From contig DATNLZ010000140.1 in NCBI GenBank assembly GCA_035602605.1, positions 22,089-86,088 of the forward strand: a stretch of 64,000 nucleotides of DNA. Reading direction: 5' to 3'. Positions 1 through 6,873 of the stretch are shown here, piece by piece. Under the pieces are notes generated by a model, which saw nothing but the letters and a program-made list of their open reading frames with translations, was not told where the DNA came from and searched no databases. The position numbers and the translations under genes are program-made. The stretch comes from DASQHY01 sp035602605. Lineage in GTDB: Bacteria > Acidobacteriota > Terriglobia > Acidiferrales > UBA7541. Numbering within the stretch: the first letter of the stretch is position 1; the number at the start of each line of letters is the position of its first letter.

Positions 1-337
1 GAATCATGCGTTCACCGAGCGAAAGCACATTGCTGTCATTATGCTCGCGAGCGAGACGAGCGGTCTCCAGATTCCAGCAGAGCGCGCATCGAATACCTTT
101 TACTTTGTTGGCGACCATGGCTTCACCGTTGCCCGACGCGCCGAGTACGATTCCGCGATCAAATTCTCCGCGCGCGACCGCTTCAGCGGCGGGCCGAATG
201 AAGAGAGGATAATCCACGGGCGGTTCTTTGCTAAAGGTGCCGAAATCCTTGAAGTCATGCCCTAGCGAAGTTAGGACGAGCTTGATTTTTTCTTTGTAGT
301 CAAAGCCGGCGTGATCGGAACCAACGGCGATTTTCAC
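1..337 (-). CDS. rpiB: ribose-5-phosphate isomerase B (RpiB/LacAB family), 3' end beyond window
   Basis: Sugar isomerase of the RpiB/LacAB family, predicted to interconvert ribulose-5-P and ribose-5-P in the cytoplasmic pentose phosphate pathway. Reading leftwards from a GTG at 337, about 112 residues are open to the window edge. The N terminus carries the family's SDHAGFDYK phosphate/ring-opening region and later GASGNGEAMVANK and the LAREHNDSNVLSLGER segment. The GNGE loop is the form seen in M. tuberculosis RpiB, where Glu replaces the E. coli-type catalytic Cys. GTG was chosen because it gives the canonical V-K-I-A-V-G-S-D-H start; no clear Shine-Dalgarno is visible. A perfect TTGACA in minus orientation lies at 368-373 but with a poor -10. 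The C terminus is outside the window. Confidence 0.85.
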   Translation of the reverse strand, partial: MKIAVGSDHAGFDYKEKIKLVLTSLGHDFKDFGTFSKEPPVDYPLFIRPAAEAVARGEFDRGIVLGASGNGEAMVANKVKGIRCALCWNLETARLAREHNDSNVLSLGERMI

Positions 338-543
338 CGTGGAAGCGTATTGCCAGAGGATTCGGATTGTCAAGGCTCAGATTGCGCTGTGGCGTAATGC
401 TACTCATAAGGCGACAACCAAACACGCGTACTAAACCTACGAAATAGAATTAGGGTATTTACCCAATATCAAAAAACCTATCGGGAAGCAGAGTTGAACT
501 TCAAATGTTGAGATTCAAATGAATGGTATTTCGATGGCCGCAA
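338..543. other. intergenic region between rpiB and dinB-like gene
   Basis: About 206 bases with no supported gene. A minus-strand TTGACA hexamer (368-373) sits upstream of rpiB, but the matching -10 around 345-350 is weak. The stretch 420-480 is AT-rich compared with its surroundings. Nothing else could be recognised. Confidence 0.4.
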
Positions 544-1053
544 TTACATGCTGCCTTCGTCGGCAGAGGGGCCATAGATCGCGGGAACGGGAATATTGTT
601 CAGGCGCAGATAGACCCCAAGTTGGGCGCGATGATGAATTAGGTGGTTCATGACAAAGCCGCGTAAGCAGGCGACTCGCGGCAGCGTCATGAGAGTCTTG
701 CCGTTTTTCAGGAGCGTCCAGGGCTTGAACAGGTGTTCGTCGCTGGCGCCGGCAATCGCTGCGCGTGCAGTTGCCACATTTTTCTCGAATATGTCGAGGA
801 GTTCTTTTCGAGATTTCGGTGCCGCAGGAGGTTGCGGCGAAACTCCCTTGGGTTGCAGATCCAGCGAATCCTGCTTTATTGTGAATGTCGCCCAGTCAGG
901 AATATTCGCGACATGCCCTGCGAGCCAGCCCATGGTGCCGGACTTTTCGTGCGGCTTCCAACCGAGCTTGTCATCAGGCACGCGCTCGAGAGTTTTACGA
1001 GTATTGGCCATTTCTTGATCGAACTCAGGCAACAGTGCACCGCTGATTGTCAT
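544..1053 (-). CDS. DinB family protein (putative metal-dependent enzyme)
   Basis: A 169-residue DinB-like four-helix-bundle protein. The family binds a divalent metal through three histidines and includes thiol-dependent transferases; no substrate can be assigned. Visible family features are the GWLAGHVANIPDW segment (first His), and the C-terminal MNHLIHHRAQLGVYLR segment, which supplies the other histidines. The reading frame is open further upstream to 1266, but the ATG at 1053 is chosen because it is preceded by AGGAGG at ideal spacing and matches the family's length. A good promoter (1103-1131) lies just upstream. It is transcribed divergently from the pdxR-like gene at 1227, so the 173-base gap between them could carry control sites for both. 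Confidence 0.85.
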   Translation of the reverse strand: MTISGALLPEFDQEMANTRKTLERVPDDKLGWKPHEKSGTMGWLAGHVANIPDWATFTIKQDSLDLQPKGVSPQPPAAPKSRKELLDIFEKNVATARAAIAGASDEHLFKPWTLLKNGKTLMTLPRVACLRGFVMNHLIHHRAQLGVYLRLNNIPVPAIYGPSADEGSM

Positions 1054-1102
1054 AAATTCCTCCTGAAAGTGAGTCCGTTTATTTTGACCCGGGCCATGGG
1101 GA

Positions 1103-1131
1103 AGTGTAGGCGAATACAAAGCGAACGTCAA
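1103..1131 (-). promoter_or_regulatory. sigma70-type promoter for dinB-like gene
   Basis: On the minus strand TTGACG (1126-1131), a 17-base spacer, and TACACT (1103-1108). This puts the start of transcription near 1096, leaving a leader of about 40 bases before the ATG at 1053. Hexamer matches are 5/6 and 4/6. Prediction from sequence only. Confidence 0.5.
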
Positions 1132-1226
1132 GTGGCGGACCCCAAATCGGCGGAGACAATTTGGCTCTTTACGCAGACCAATTCTGTGTAACAATGGCCT
1201 GCAAGATGGCCTAAGGGAAAAAGTCA

Positions 1227-2768
1227 ATGCTGCCGCTGCAACTGCAACCGGAAAGTCACGTCCCACTCTACATTCAATTGCGCGACCAATTTCGCGCGCT
1301 GGTGTATACGGGGGATTTACGCCCAGGAGACCGCATTCCTGCCAGCAGAGAGTTGGCCACGCAGTTGGGTGTCCATCGCACCACGGTGGCCAACGCTTAC
1401 GCCGAGCTTGAATCCGAAGGGTTGATTCAAGGTCACGTGGGTCGCGGCACGTTCATTCGCGGAAATGGTGACGGACACAAGCTCACTCCGGCGCCACCGA
1501 TGCTGGGGGGTAACGGGCACATTCGCTGGGAATCGCTATTTGCCGACGAGCGTGGCGAAGAAGTGTTGAGCCGGCTGACCGCGCAACAGCCGGACGATGC
1601 AGTATCGTTTGTGATGGCGCGCCCGGCGGACGAGCATTTCCCAATCGAGGATCTGCGCAATTGCGTGAATGCAGTGCTTCGTCGCGAAGCCGAGGACATA
1701 CTGCGCCTCGGTCCCTCGGATGGCTATCCGCCACTCAAGCACGAGTTGTGCGAGTTGCTCCGGCGCGAGGGCATTGCCGTCAAAGATGACAGCCTGATTA
1801 TCACCGACGGTTGCCAGCAATCGCTGGATCTTTTGTGCAAAGCCTTTTTGCGCCCCGGCGACTCAGTCGTGATGGAAAATCCCACGTATCCGGGGGCGAT
1901 CGCAATTTTTTCCGGAGCCAGAGCACGATGCCTGGGCGTACCGATGCGAACGGTAGCCGAGCCCGGAGGGGCCCTGGGGATGGATCTGGGGGCGCTCGAA
2001 GCAACGCTGATGGCCAACCGCGTGAAGTTGATAGTGCTGACGCCGGATTTTCAGAATCCAACGGGTACGTCAATGCCCGTGAGCTCGCGGCGCAAAGTAC
2101 TTGAACTCGCTGCGCGTCATCAGGTGCCTATCGTCGAGGACTATATCTACGCTCGCTTGCATTCGCGAGACGAGAGGTTGCCTTCGCTGAAACAATTGGA
2201 TCGTTCGAATTTGGTCATTCACATCGACAGTTTTTCGAAGGTAGCGTTTCCTGGACTGCGCGTGGGCTGGGTGATCGCTCCGCCGGCAGTAGTCGAAAGA
2301 TTACGTATCGTAAAACAAACCACGGACTTGCACACCGATCAATTATCACAGGCGGCACTGGCTGAATTCCTGCGACGCGGAATGCTCGGCAGGCACCTGG
2401 CACGCATGCGCAAGGTATACACTTCGCGGCTTGCTGCATTGGATGAAGCGCTGCGGAAACACATGCCGCCGAACACGCGATGGACGCGCCCCGAAGGCGG
2501 GATGTGCTTGTGGATGGAATTGCCGCCGGGATTTGACGCGAGCGAGTTGCTGATCCACGTGCGCGAGCGTGGCGTGCTGTTTGCTCCCGGACGTTATTTC
2601 TTCATGCAGAACCCTCAACCCAACACACTACGGCTGGCGTTTGCCGGGCTGGATGAGAAACATATTGTGCGCGGCGTGGCCCTGCTTGGTGAATTGCTCC
2701 ACGTAGAGATGAAAAAACGCCAGCGTGGGGGCGGTAGAATGGATGGCGCACGCGTGGCGTTGGTCTAG
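1227..2768 (+). CDS. pdxR: MocR/PdxR-type GntR regulator with aminotransferase-like domain
   Basis: A 513-residue MocR-family transcription factor. Residues ~10-80 form a GntR winged helix (SRELATQLGVHRTTV recognition-helix region, then GLIQGHVGRGTF wing). Residues ~110-490 are a fold-type I aminotransferase domain with the PLP-binding lysine at K338 (SFSK). In characterised PdxR proteins this domain senses PLP and the factor controls pdxST. Here pdxS and pdxT lie downstream on the same strand, separated only by a small thioesterase gene, which strongly supports the PdxR assignment over other MocR subtypes. ATG 1227 has only a weak upstream purine stretch (AAGGGAAAAAG). Whether it activates or represses cannot be read from the sequence. 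Confidence 0.85.
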   Translation: MLPLQLQPESHVPLYIQLRDQFRALVYTGDLRPGDRIPASRELATQLGVHRTTVANAYAELESEGLIQGHVGRGTFIRGNGDGHKLTPAPPMLGGNGHIRWESLFADERGEEVLSRLTAQQPDDAVSFVMARPADEHFPIEDLRNCVNAVLRREAEDILRLGPSDGYPPLKHELCELLRREGIAVKDDSLIITDGCQQSLDLLCKAFLRPGDSVVMENPTYPGAIAIFSGARARCLGVPMRTVAEPGGALGMDLGALEATLMANRVKLIVLTPDFQNPTGTSMPVSSRRKVLELAARHQVPIVEDYIYARLHSRDERLPSLKQLDRSNLVIHIDSFSKVAFPGLRVGWVIAPPAVVERLRIVKQTTDLHTDQLSQAALAEFLRRGMLGRHLARMRKVYTSRLAALDEALRKHMPPNTRWTRPEGGMCLWMELPPGFDASELLIHVRERGVLFAPGRYFFMQNPQPNTLRLAFAGLDEKHIVRGVALLGELLHVEMKKRQRGGGRMDGARVALV

Positions 2769-2830
2769 AGAGTACTCGGAGCTCGCCCGCGGGCCGGCTA
2801 CGAAGGCTGTGAAGGTGAAAGCGAGGCTGT

Positions 2831-3253
2831 GTGAAACTCGAACCAAATGCGACCAACAGGTGTTTTGGATGCGGGGGCGCAAACAACGAAGGAATGAAGC
2901 TAGCTTTTGAGCAAGATGACGAGCGGAAGCGGATTGTTGGGCGATTCTGTATGGAACCACGATATCAGGGCGGAGCGGGATTTCTGCACGGTGGAATTAT
3001 CGCCACCCTACTCGATGAAGCCATGGGAAAGGTGAATCGCTTCAGCGATGTTCGAGCCGTGACCGCGGAATTGACGGTTGAATACTTGAAGCCTGTAAGA
3101 ATCGAAGAAGAGATTGTCGTCGAGGGATGGCAGAAAGAGCGCAAGGGCAGGAATCTCTTTCACGAGGGCGAAATTCGCAACGCAGCTGGAAATCTGCTGG
3201 CACGAGGCCGGGGAAGATTTGTTGTGATTAGCGCAGAAGCATTCAAGCCTTGA
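2831..3253 (+). CDS. PaaI-type hotdog-fold thioesterase
   Basis: A 140-residue single hotdog-domain protein of the PaaI/acyl-CoA thioesterase group. It has the N-terminal CFGCGGANNEGMKL motif common in this family, the GFLHGGIIATLLDEAMG central helix with the catalytic acidic residue, and a VEYLKPVRIEEEIVVEG strand region. It probably hydrolyses an acyl-CoA or similar thioester; substrate unknown. The start is GTG 2831, giving M-K-L-E-P-N directly before the Cys motif. It sits 62 bases after pdxR and 60 bases before pdxS on the same strand, so co-transcription is likely. No thioester step is known in PLP synthesis, so it is probably a passenger. Confidence 0.85.
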   Translation: MKLEPNATNRCFGCGGANNEGMKLAFEQDDERKRIVGRFCMEPRYQGGAGFLHGGIIATLLDEAMGKVNRFSDVRAVTAELTVEYLKPVRIEEEIVVEGWQKERKGRNLFHEGEIRNAAGNLLARGRGRFVVISAEAFKP

Positions 3254-3313
3254 CATGGCTGGACATTGAAATTTAGAGGGCCTGGAGAGAGACTGAAGGT
3301 GAGGAGACCCGAG

Positions 3314-4210
3314 ATGGACGCGAAGCATGTGAATGGGAATGAATGGCGTGTGAAAGTTGGATTGGCGGAAATGTTGAAGGGCGGCGTGATTATGGACGTC
3401 ACCAACGTCGAGCAGGCCAAGATCGCCGAGCAGGCCGGCGCTTGCGCTGTAATGGCGCTCGAGCGCGTGCCCTCGGACATTCGCAAGGAAGGCGGCGTCG
3501 CGCGGATGGCTATGACCAAAATCATTCGGGAGATCATGGAGGGGGTCACCATTCCGGTGATGGCCAAGGTGCGCATCGGCCACTTTGTTGAGGCCCAAGT
3601 GCTCGAAGCGCTGGAAGTGGATTTTATCGACGAGAGCGAAGTGCTGACCCCGGCGGATGAAGAAAATCATGTGTGGAAACACGCCTTTCGAGTGCCTTTT
3701 GTTTGCGGGGCGCGCAACCTCGGGGAAGCGCTGCGGCGAATTGCCGAGGGCGCGGCGATGATCCGGACCAAGGGGGAGGCTGGTTCGGGAAACGTAGTTG
3801 AGGCGGTGCGGCACATGCGCACGATCGTGAGCCAGATGAAAAAGCTCACGACCATGCGCGACGATGAGCTGATGCATCAGGCGAAAGAATTGGGCGCGCC
3901 ACTCGACCTGATTCGCCAAGTGGCTCAGACGGGAAAGCTACCGGTGCCAAATTTTTCGGCGGGTGGGATCGCTACTCCTGCCGATGCAGCGCTCGTGCGG
4001 CAATTGGGCGCTGAGGCCGTATTTGTTGGGTCTGGAATTTTTAAGTCGAGCGATCCTGAGAAGCGAGCTAAGGCAATTGTGAAGGCAACGACTCATTATC
4101 AGGACGCGAAAGCGATCCTCGAGGCCAGCGAAGAGCTGGGCGAAGCGATGAAGGGAATTGATGTGCGTCAGCTGGAAGAGAAGGATTTGCTACAGACGCG
4201 CGGGTGGTAA
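3314..4210 (+). CDS. pdxS: pyridoxal 5'-phosphate synthase lyase subunit PdxS
   Basis: Synthase subunit of the DXP-independent PLP pathway. It condenses ribose-5-P, glyceraldehyde-3-P and ammonia from PdxT to give PLP, as a dodecameric TIM barrel. At 298 residues it matches the family length (~294). The catalytic lysine is in MAKVRIGHF (K85), and the second essential lysine region, the phosphate site NFSAGGIATPADAAL and VFVGSGIFKS are all present. The frame is open to a TTG at 3266, but ATG 3314 is preferred: GAGGAG lies 8 bases upstream and the resulting N terminus (MDAKHVNGNEWRVKVGLAEM) fits the family. The start of pdxT overlaps or closely follows it. Confidence 0.96.
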   Translation: MDAKHVNGNEWRVKVGLAEMLKGGVIMDVTNVEQAKIAEQAGACAVMALERVPSDIRKEGGVARMAMTKIIREIMEGVTIPVMAKVRIGHFVEAQVLEALEVDFIDESEVLTPADEENHVWKHAFRVPFVCGARNLGEALRRIAEGAAMIRTKGEAGSGNVVEAVRHMRTIVSQMKKLTTMRDDELMHQAKELGAPLDLIRQVAQTGKLPVPNFSAGGIATPADAALVRQLGAEAVFVGSGIFKSSDPEKRAKAIVKATTHYQDAKAILEASEELGEAMKGIDVRQLEEKDLLQTRGW

Positions 4211-4227
4211 CCGGTCGGAGAATCGAA

Positions 4228-4938
4228 TTGAAAGTTGGGATCTTGGCGGTGCAGGGAGATTATGAAGCGCACGGGGAGATGCTCGCGAGGTTGGGCATCG
4301 GGTACTGCTTCGTTAAGACGTCTGAAGATTTGCAAGGATGCGACGCCTTGATTTTGCCCGGCGGCGAGAGCACAACGCAGCTTCAGTTTTTGCAGGAAGA
4401 GGGGCTCATCGCGGGAATTCGGGCACTCGCCGAGCGCGGCGGCTCGCTCTTCGGCACATGCGCGGGAGCGATTCTGCTGGCGAACGAAGTGCGCAATCCG
4501 ACGCAGCCATCACTGGAATTGCTTGACATTGCGATCACAAGGAATGGGTATGGGCGGCAACTTTCTAGCGAAGTGCGGTTGGGGACAAGTAAACTAGCCG
4601 GCCGGGCATCCTCAGAAATGACAACCCCGGAAACCGCTGTGGCAGGCGCGCCAGCGCCAATGGAAATGGTTTTCATTCGTGCACCGATTATCGAGCGCGT
4701 CGGACCTGGTGTTGAGATTCTCGCGGAATCGGAAGGCAAACCAGTGCTAGTGCGGCAAGGAAAAGTTCTCGCTGCAACGTTCCACCCGGAACTTACGACT
4801 GATACGACAGTGCACGGGGCATTCTTGAAAATAGCGAGTGAACACCAGCAGCGCGCCCAAAGTGCGAACACGACTCCGGACTCACCGAGCAAAAGTGTCA
4901 GCAAACAAATTACCACACCGCACGAAGTCCTTTTGTAG
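4228..4938 (+). CDS. pdxT: pyridoxal 5'-phosphate synthase glutaminase subunit PdxT
   Basis: Class I glutaminase subunit that releases ammonia from glutamine and passes it to PdxS. Key features are PGGEST, the nucleophile in GTCAGAILLA (C78) and the His/Glu pair in FHPELTTDTTVH. The start is probably TTG 4228 (GGAG about 7 bases upstream, N terminus MKVGILAVQGDYEAH). A GTG at 4204, overlapping the pdxS stop, would add eight residues. At 236 residues it is longer than typical PdxT (~190). The excess is an insertion after the first half (R-A-S-S-E-M-T-T-P-E-T) and a low-complexity Ser/Thr/Gln C-terminal tail of about 30 residues. Confidence 0.94.
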   Translation: MKVGILAVQGDYEAHGEMLARLGIGYCFVKTSEDLQGCDALILPGGESTTQLQFLQEEGLIAGIRALAERGGSLFGTCAGAILLANEVRNPTQPSLELLDIAITRNGYGRQLSSEVRLGTSKLAGRASSEMTTPETAVAGAPAPMEMVFIRAPIIERVGPGVEILAESEGKPVLVRQGKVLAATFHPELTTDTTVHGAFLKIASEHQQRAQSANTTPDSPSKSVSKQITTPHEVLL

Positions 4939-4943
4939 CTTCC

Positions 4944-5390
4944 TTGCAAAAGGCAACCAAGCCGCTGAAAGTTCTTTTCATCTGCTTGGGAAATTCCTGC
5001 CGCAGTCAAATGGCGGAGGCCATTGCCCGGCATGAAGCGCCTGACGTAATCGAGGCTGCCAGCGCCGGGTTTGTGCCTCTCGGATTCATTGCCAAGCGAA
5101 CTATTTCGACGCTAGCAGAAAGCGGCATCCCCTGCGGTGGACAAACTTCGAAGGGTATTACTCGGGAGGCCGTAGATGCGTCCGATTTGATAGTGAACAT
5201 GTGTGGGCGCCCGCTCCCACCGCTTGCCAGGGGGCATGCGAGAGTAGAGGATTGGGACGTGGACGATCCATATGGCGAAGACGCGGCCATTTATCGCAGA
5301 ATTTGCAAGGACATCCGGCATTGCGTCAAGGACTTGGCGCAACGAATCAAAGCGGAACTAAAAGAGGAAACAGGTAAGACTGAGATTTGA
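4944..5390 (+). CDS. low molecular weight phosphatase / arsenate reductase ArsC-like
   Basis: A 148-residue protein of the low-Mr tyrosine phosphatase fold. The N terminus carries the CX5R loop (C14 to R20, FICLGNSCRSQMAEA), whose NSCRS form resembles thioredoxin-coupled arsenate reductases. A DPYG motif supplies the general-acid Asp. A further Cys (VNMCGRPLPP) could act in a redox relay, but the full Cys triad of the S. aureus-type ArsC is not certain. It starts at TTG 4944, five bases after the pdxT stop, and its stop overlaps possible starts of the DtxR gene, indicating one transcript. It could be an arsenate reductase or a protein phosphatase; the neighbouring metal regulator does not decide this. 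Confidence 0.75.
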   Translation: MQKATKPLKVLFICLGNSCRSQMAEAIARHEAPDVIEAASAGFVPLGFIAKRTISTLAESGIPCGGQTSKGITREAVDASDLIVNMCGRPLPPLARGHARVEDWDVDDPYGEDAAIYRRICKDIRHCVKDLAQRIKAELKEETGKTEI

Positions 5391-5401
5391 CGGGAGAGCC
5401 A

Positions 5402-6070
5402 GTGCGACGGGAAAAGACCAGCGTGTCGCGAGAAGATTACCTAAAGGCCATCTGGGAGATGCTTCAGGATGAGCAGGTGCCAATTAGCGCCAGACTCGCC
5501 GAAGAACTTGCAGTGACTCCTCCCGCCGTGACTGCGGCGCTAAAACGCATGACGCGCGACGACTATTTGAGGGTCGAACGCAGCGGACGAATTGCTCTGA
5601 CGCGCAAGGGTCGCCAAGTGGCCGAGCACTTGGCACTGCGGCATCAGCTTGCCGAGAAACTTTTGACCGATGTGATTGGTCTCAATTGGGTGAAGGCCCA
5701 TGACGAAGCTGAGCGCCTCGAGCATGGAATTTCTCCCGAGGTAGAAAGCCTTCTGCTAAAGCGATTTGGCGCAGGAAGCGTGTGCCCCCATGGAGTACCG
5801 TTGCGCGGAGGCGTCGCCAAGTTGCGCCGGAATGGGGCTGTTTTACTCTCCGAGTTACGTGCCGGGGACTCCTGCGAAGTTCTCTGCATCTATGAGAAAG
5901 ACACTAACTTTTTGCAGTTCACCGATGGATTGCAGCTCCGCCCAGGAGCGCGCGTGCGAATTCGCAAACGTGAATACGACGAAACCATGACCGTTATGGT
6001 GGCCGGGAAAACGATTTACTTAGGCAAGCCCGCAACGTCACGGATTTGGGTGCGCCGTCTTTCGTCCTGA
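5402..6070 (+). CDS. DtxR/MntR-family metal-dependent transcriptional regulator
   Basis: A 222-residue metal-sensing repressor of the DtxR family. It has an N-terminal winged helix (SREDYLKAIWEM through PPAVTAALKRM), then a dimerisation/metal-binding domain with RHQLAEKLL and AHDEAERLEHGIS, which carry the His and Glu ligands, and a C-terminal SH3/FeoA-like domain (LSELRAGDSCEV to the end). The likely effector is Fe(II) or Mn(II). GTG 5402 is preferred over TTG 5387 because GGAGA lies at good spacing. It follows the phosphatase gene without a gap, so it is probably the last gene of the pdx transcript. Its targets are not visible. Confidence 0.88.
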   Translation: MRREKTSVSREDYLKAIWEMLQDEQVPISARLAEELAVTPPAVTAALKRMTRDDYLRVERSGRIALTRKGRQVAEHLALRHQLAEKLLTDVIGLNWVKAHDEAERLEHGISPEVESLLLKRFGAGSVCPHGVPLRGGVAKLRRNGAVLLSELRAGDSCEVLCIYEKDTNFLQFTDGLQLRPGARVRIRKREYDETMTVMVAGKTIYLGKPATSRIWVRRLSS

Positions 6071-6180
6071 ATAAGCGTCTTCTCTCAATAGATAGTTTTC
6101 TGAATGAAACTCGTTTCGCAATACATCTTGTTTCACCGCATACCCACGTACCCGCTAATTCTACCTGTACTTCACTTCAC

Positions 6181-6209
6181 TTGAACTTTTTACCTCGCAG
6201 GAGTATGTT
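6181..6209 (+). promoter_or_regulatory. candidate promoter for the cox operon
   Basis: TTGAAC (6181-6186), 17-base spacer, TATGTT (6204-6209), each 4/6 to consensus, about 70 bases before the coxS ATG. This 208-base gap after the dtxR-like gene holds no gene. Modest match; could be chance. Confidence 0.35.
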
Positions 6210-6278
6210 CCATTGCGCTTCTCGCGAAGCTTCCACTCGCAACTTAGTGCTTGCTGCCAGCATCGGAGGTTTACGTTG

Positions 6279-6761
6279 ATGGAAATCCAAGTTCGCGTCA
6301 ATGGTAAAACGCATCAAAACACCGTCCAGCCGCGAGTCTTGCTCGTGCATTATCTGCGCGACTTACTCGGCCTGACTGGGACGCACGTAGGATGCGAGAC
6401 ATCTTTGTGTGGAGCATGCACCGTTCTCCTTGATGGAAAAGCAGTAAAGTCATGTACGATTCTCGCCGCGCAGGCGAACGGCTCAGAGATCACTACCATC
6501 GAAGGCTTGGCCGGCCAGAACGGAAATGCCGGGCTGCATCCGGTGCAGGAAGGATTCTGGGAAAAGCACGGCTTGCAGTGCGGCTACTGCACACCGGGAA
6601 TGATTTTGTCGTCGGTGGCGCTGCTTAACGAGAATCCGAGTCCGAGTGACGCGGAGATCCGCCGTGCGATCAATGGAAATCTTTGTCGCTGCACCGGCTA
6701 CCAGCACATTGTCGAGGCCGTTCAATACGCCTCCAAGAAAACAAAAACATCTAAGCGCTAA
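6279..6761 (+). CDS. coxS: (2Fe-2S) small subunit of CO dehydrogenase/xanthine-oxidase-family Mo-hydroxylase
   Basis: The 160-residue electron-transfer subunit of a cytoplasmic molybdenum hydroxylase. Residues 1-80 form a plant-type ferredoxin domain (GCETSLCGACTVLLDG). Residues ~85-160 hold the second, helical 2Fe-2S site (LQCGYCTPGMI and NLCRCTGYQHIVEAV). ATG 6279 is preferred to an upstream ATG in the open frame because GGAGG precedes it and it gives the usual M-x-I-x-V-x-V-N-G start. It is the first gene of the S-L-M-G run. The substrate (CO, purine, aldehyde) is set by the large subunit. Confidence 0.93.
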   Translation: MEIQVRVNGKTHQNTVQPRVLLVHYLRDLLGLTGTHVGCETSLCGACTVLLDGKAVKSCTILAAQANGSEITTIEGLAGQNGNAGLHPVQEGFWEKHGLQCGYCTPGMILSSVALLNENPSPSDAEIRRAINGNLCRCTGYQHIVEAVQYASKKTKTSKR

Positions 6762-6873
6762 CGCGATAGCGTGGACTCAGTAATGCGGGGAAGAGTCCAC
6801 GAAACGGTCCGCGAGGCATCACAAGAATTGTCAGATCACAGGCATAGCATGCAGCCCATTACGGAGGAGTATC

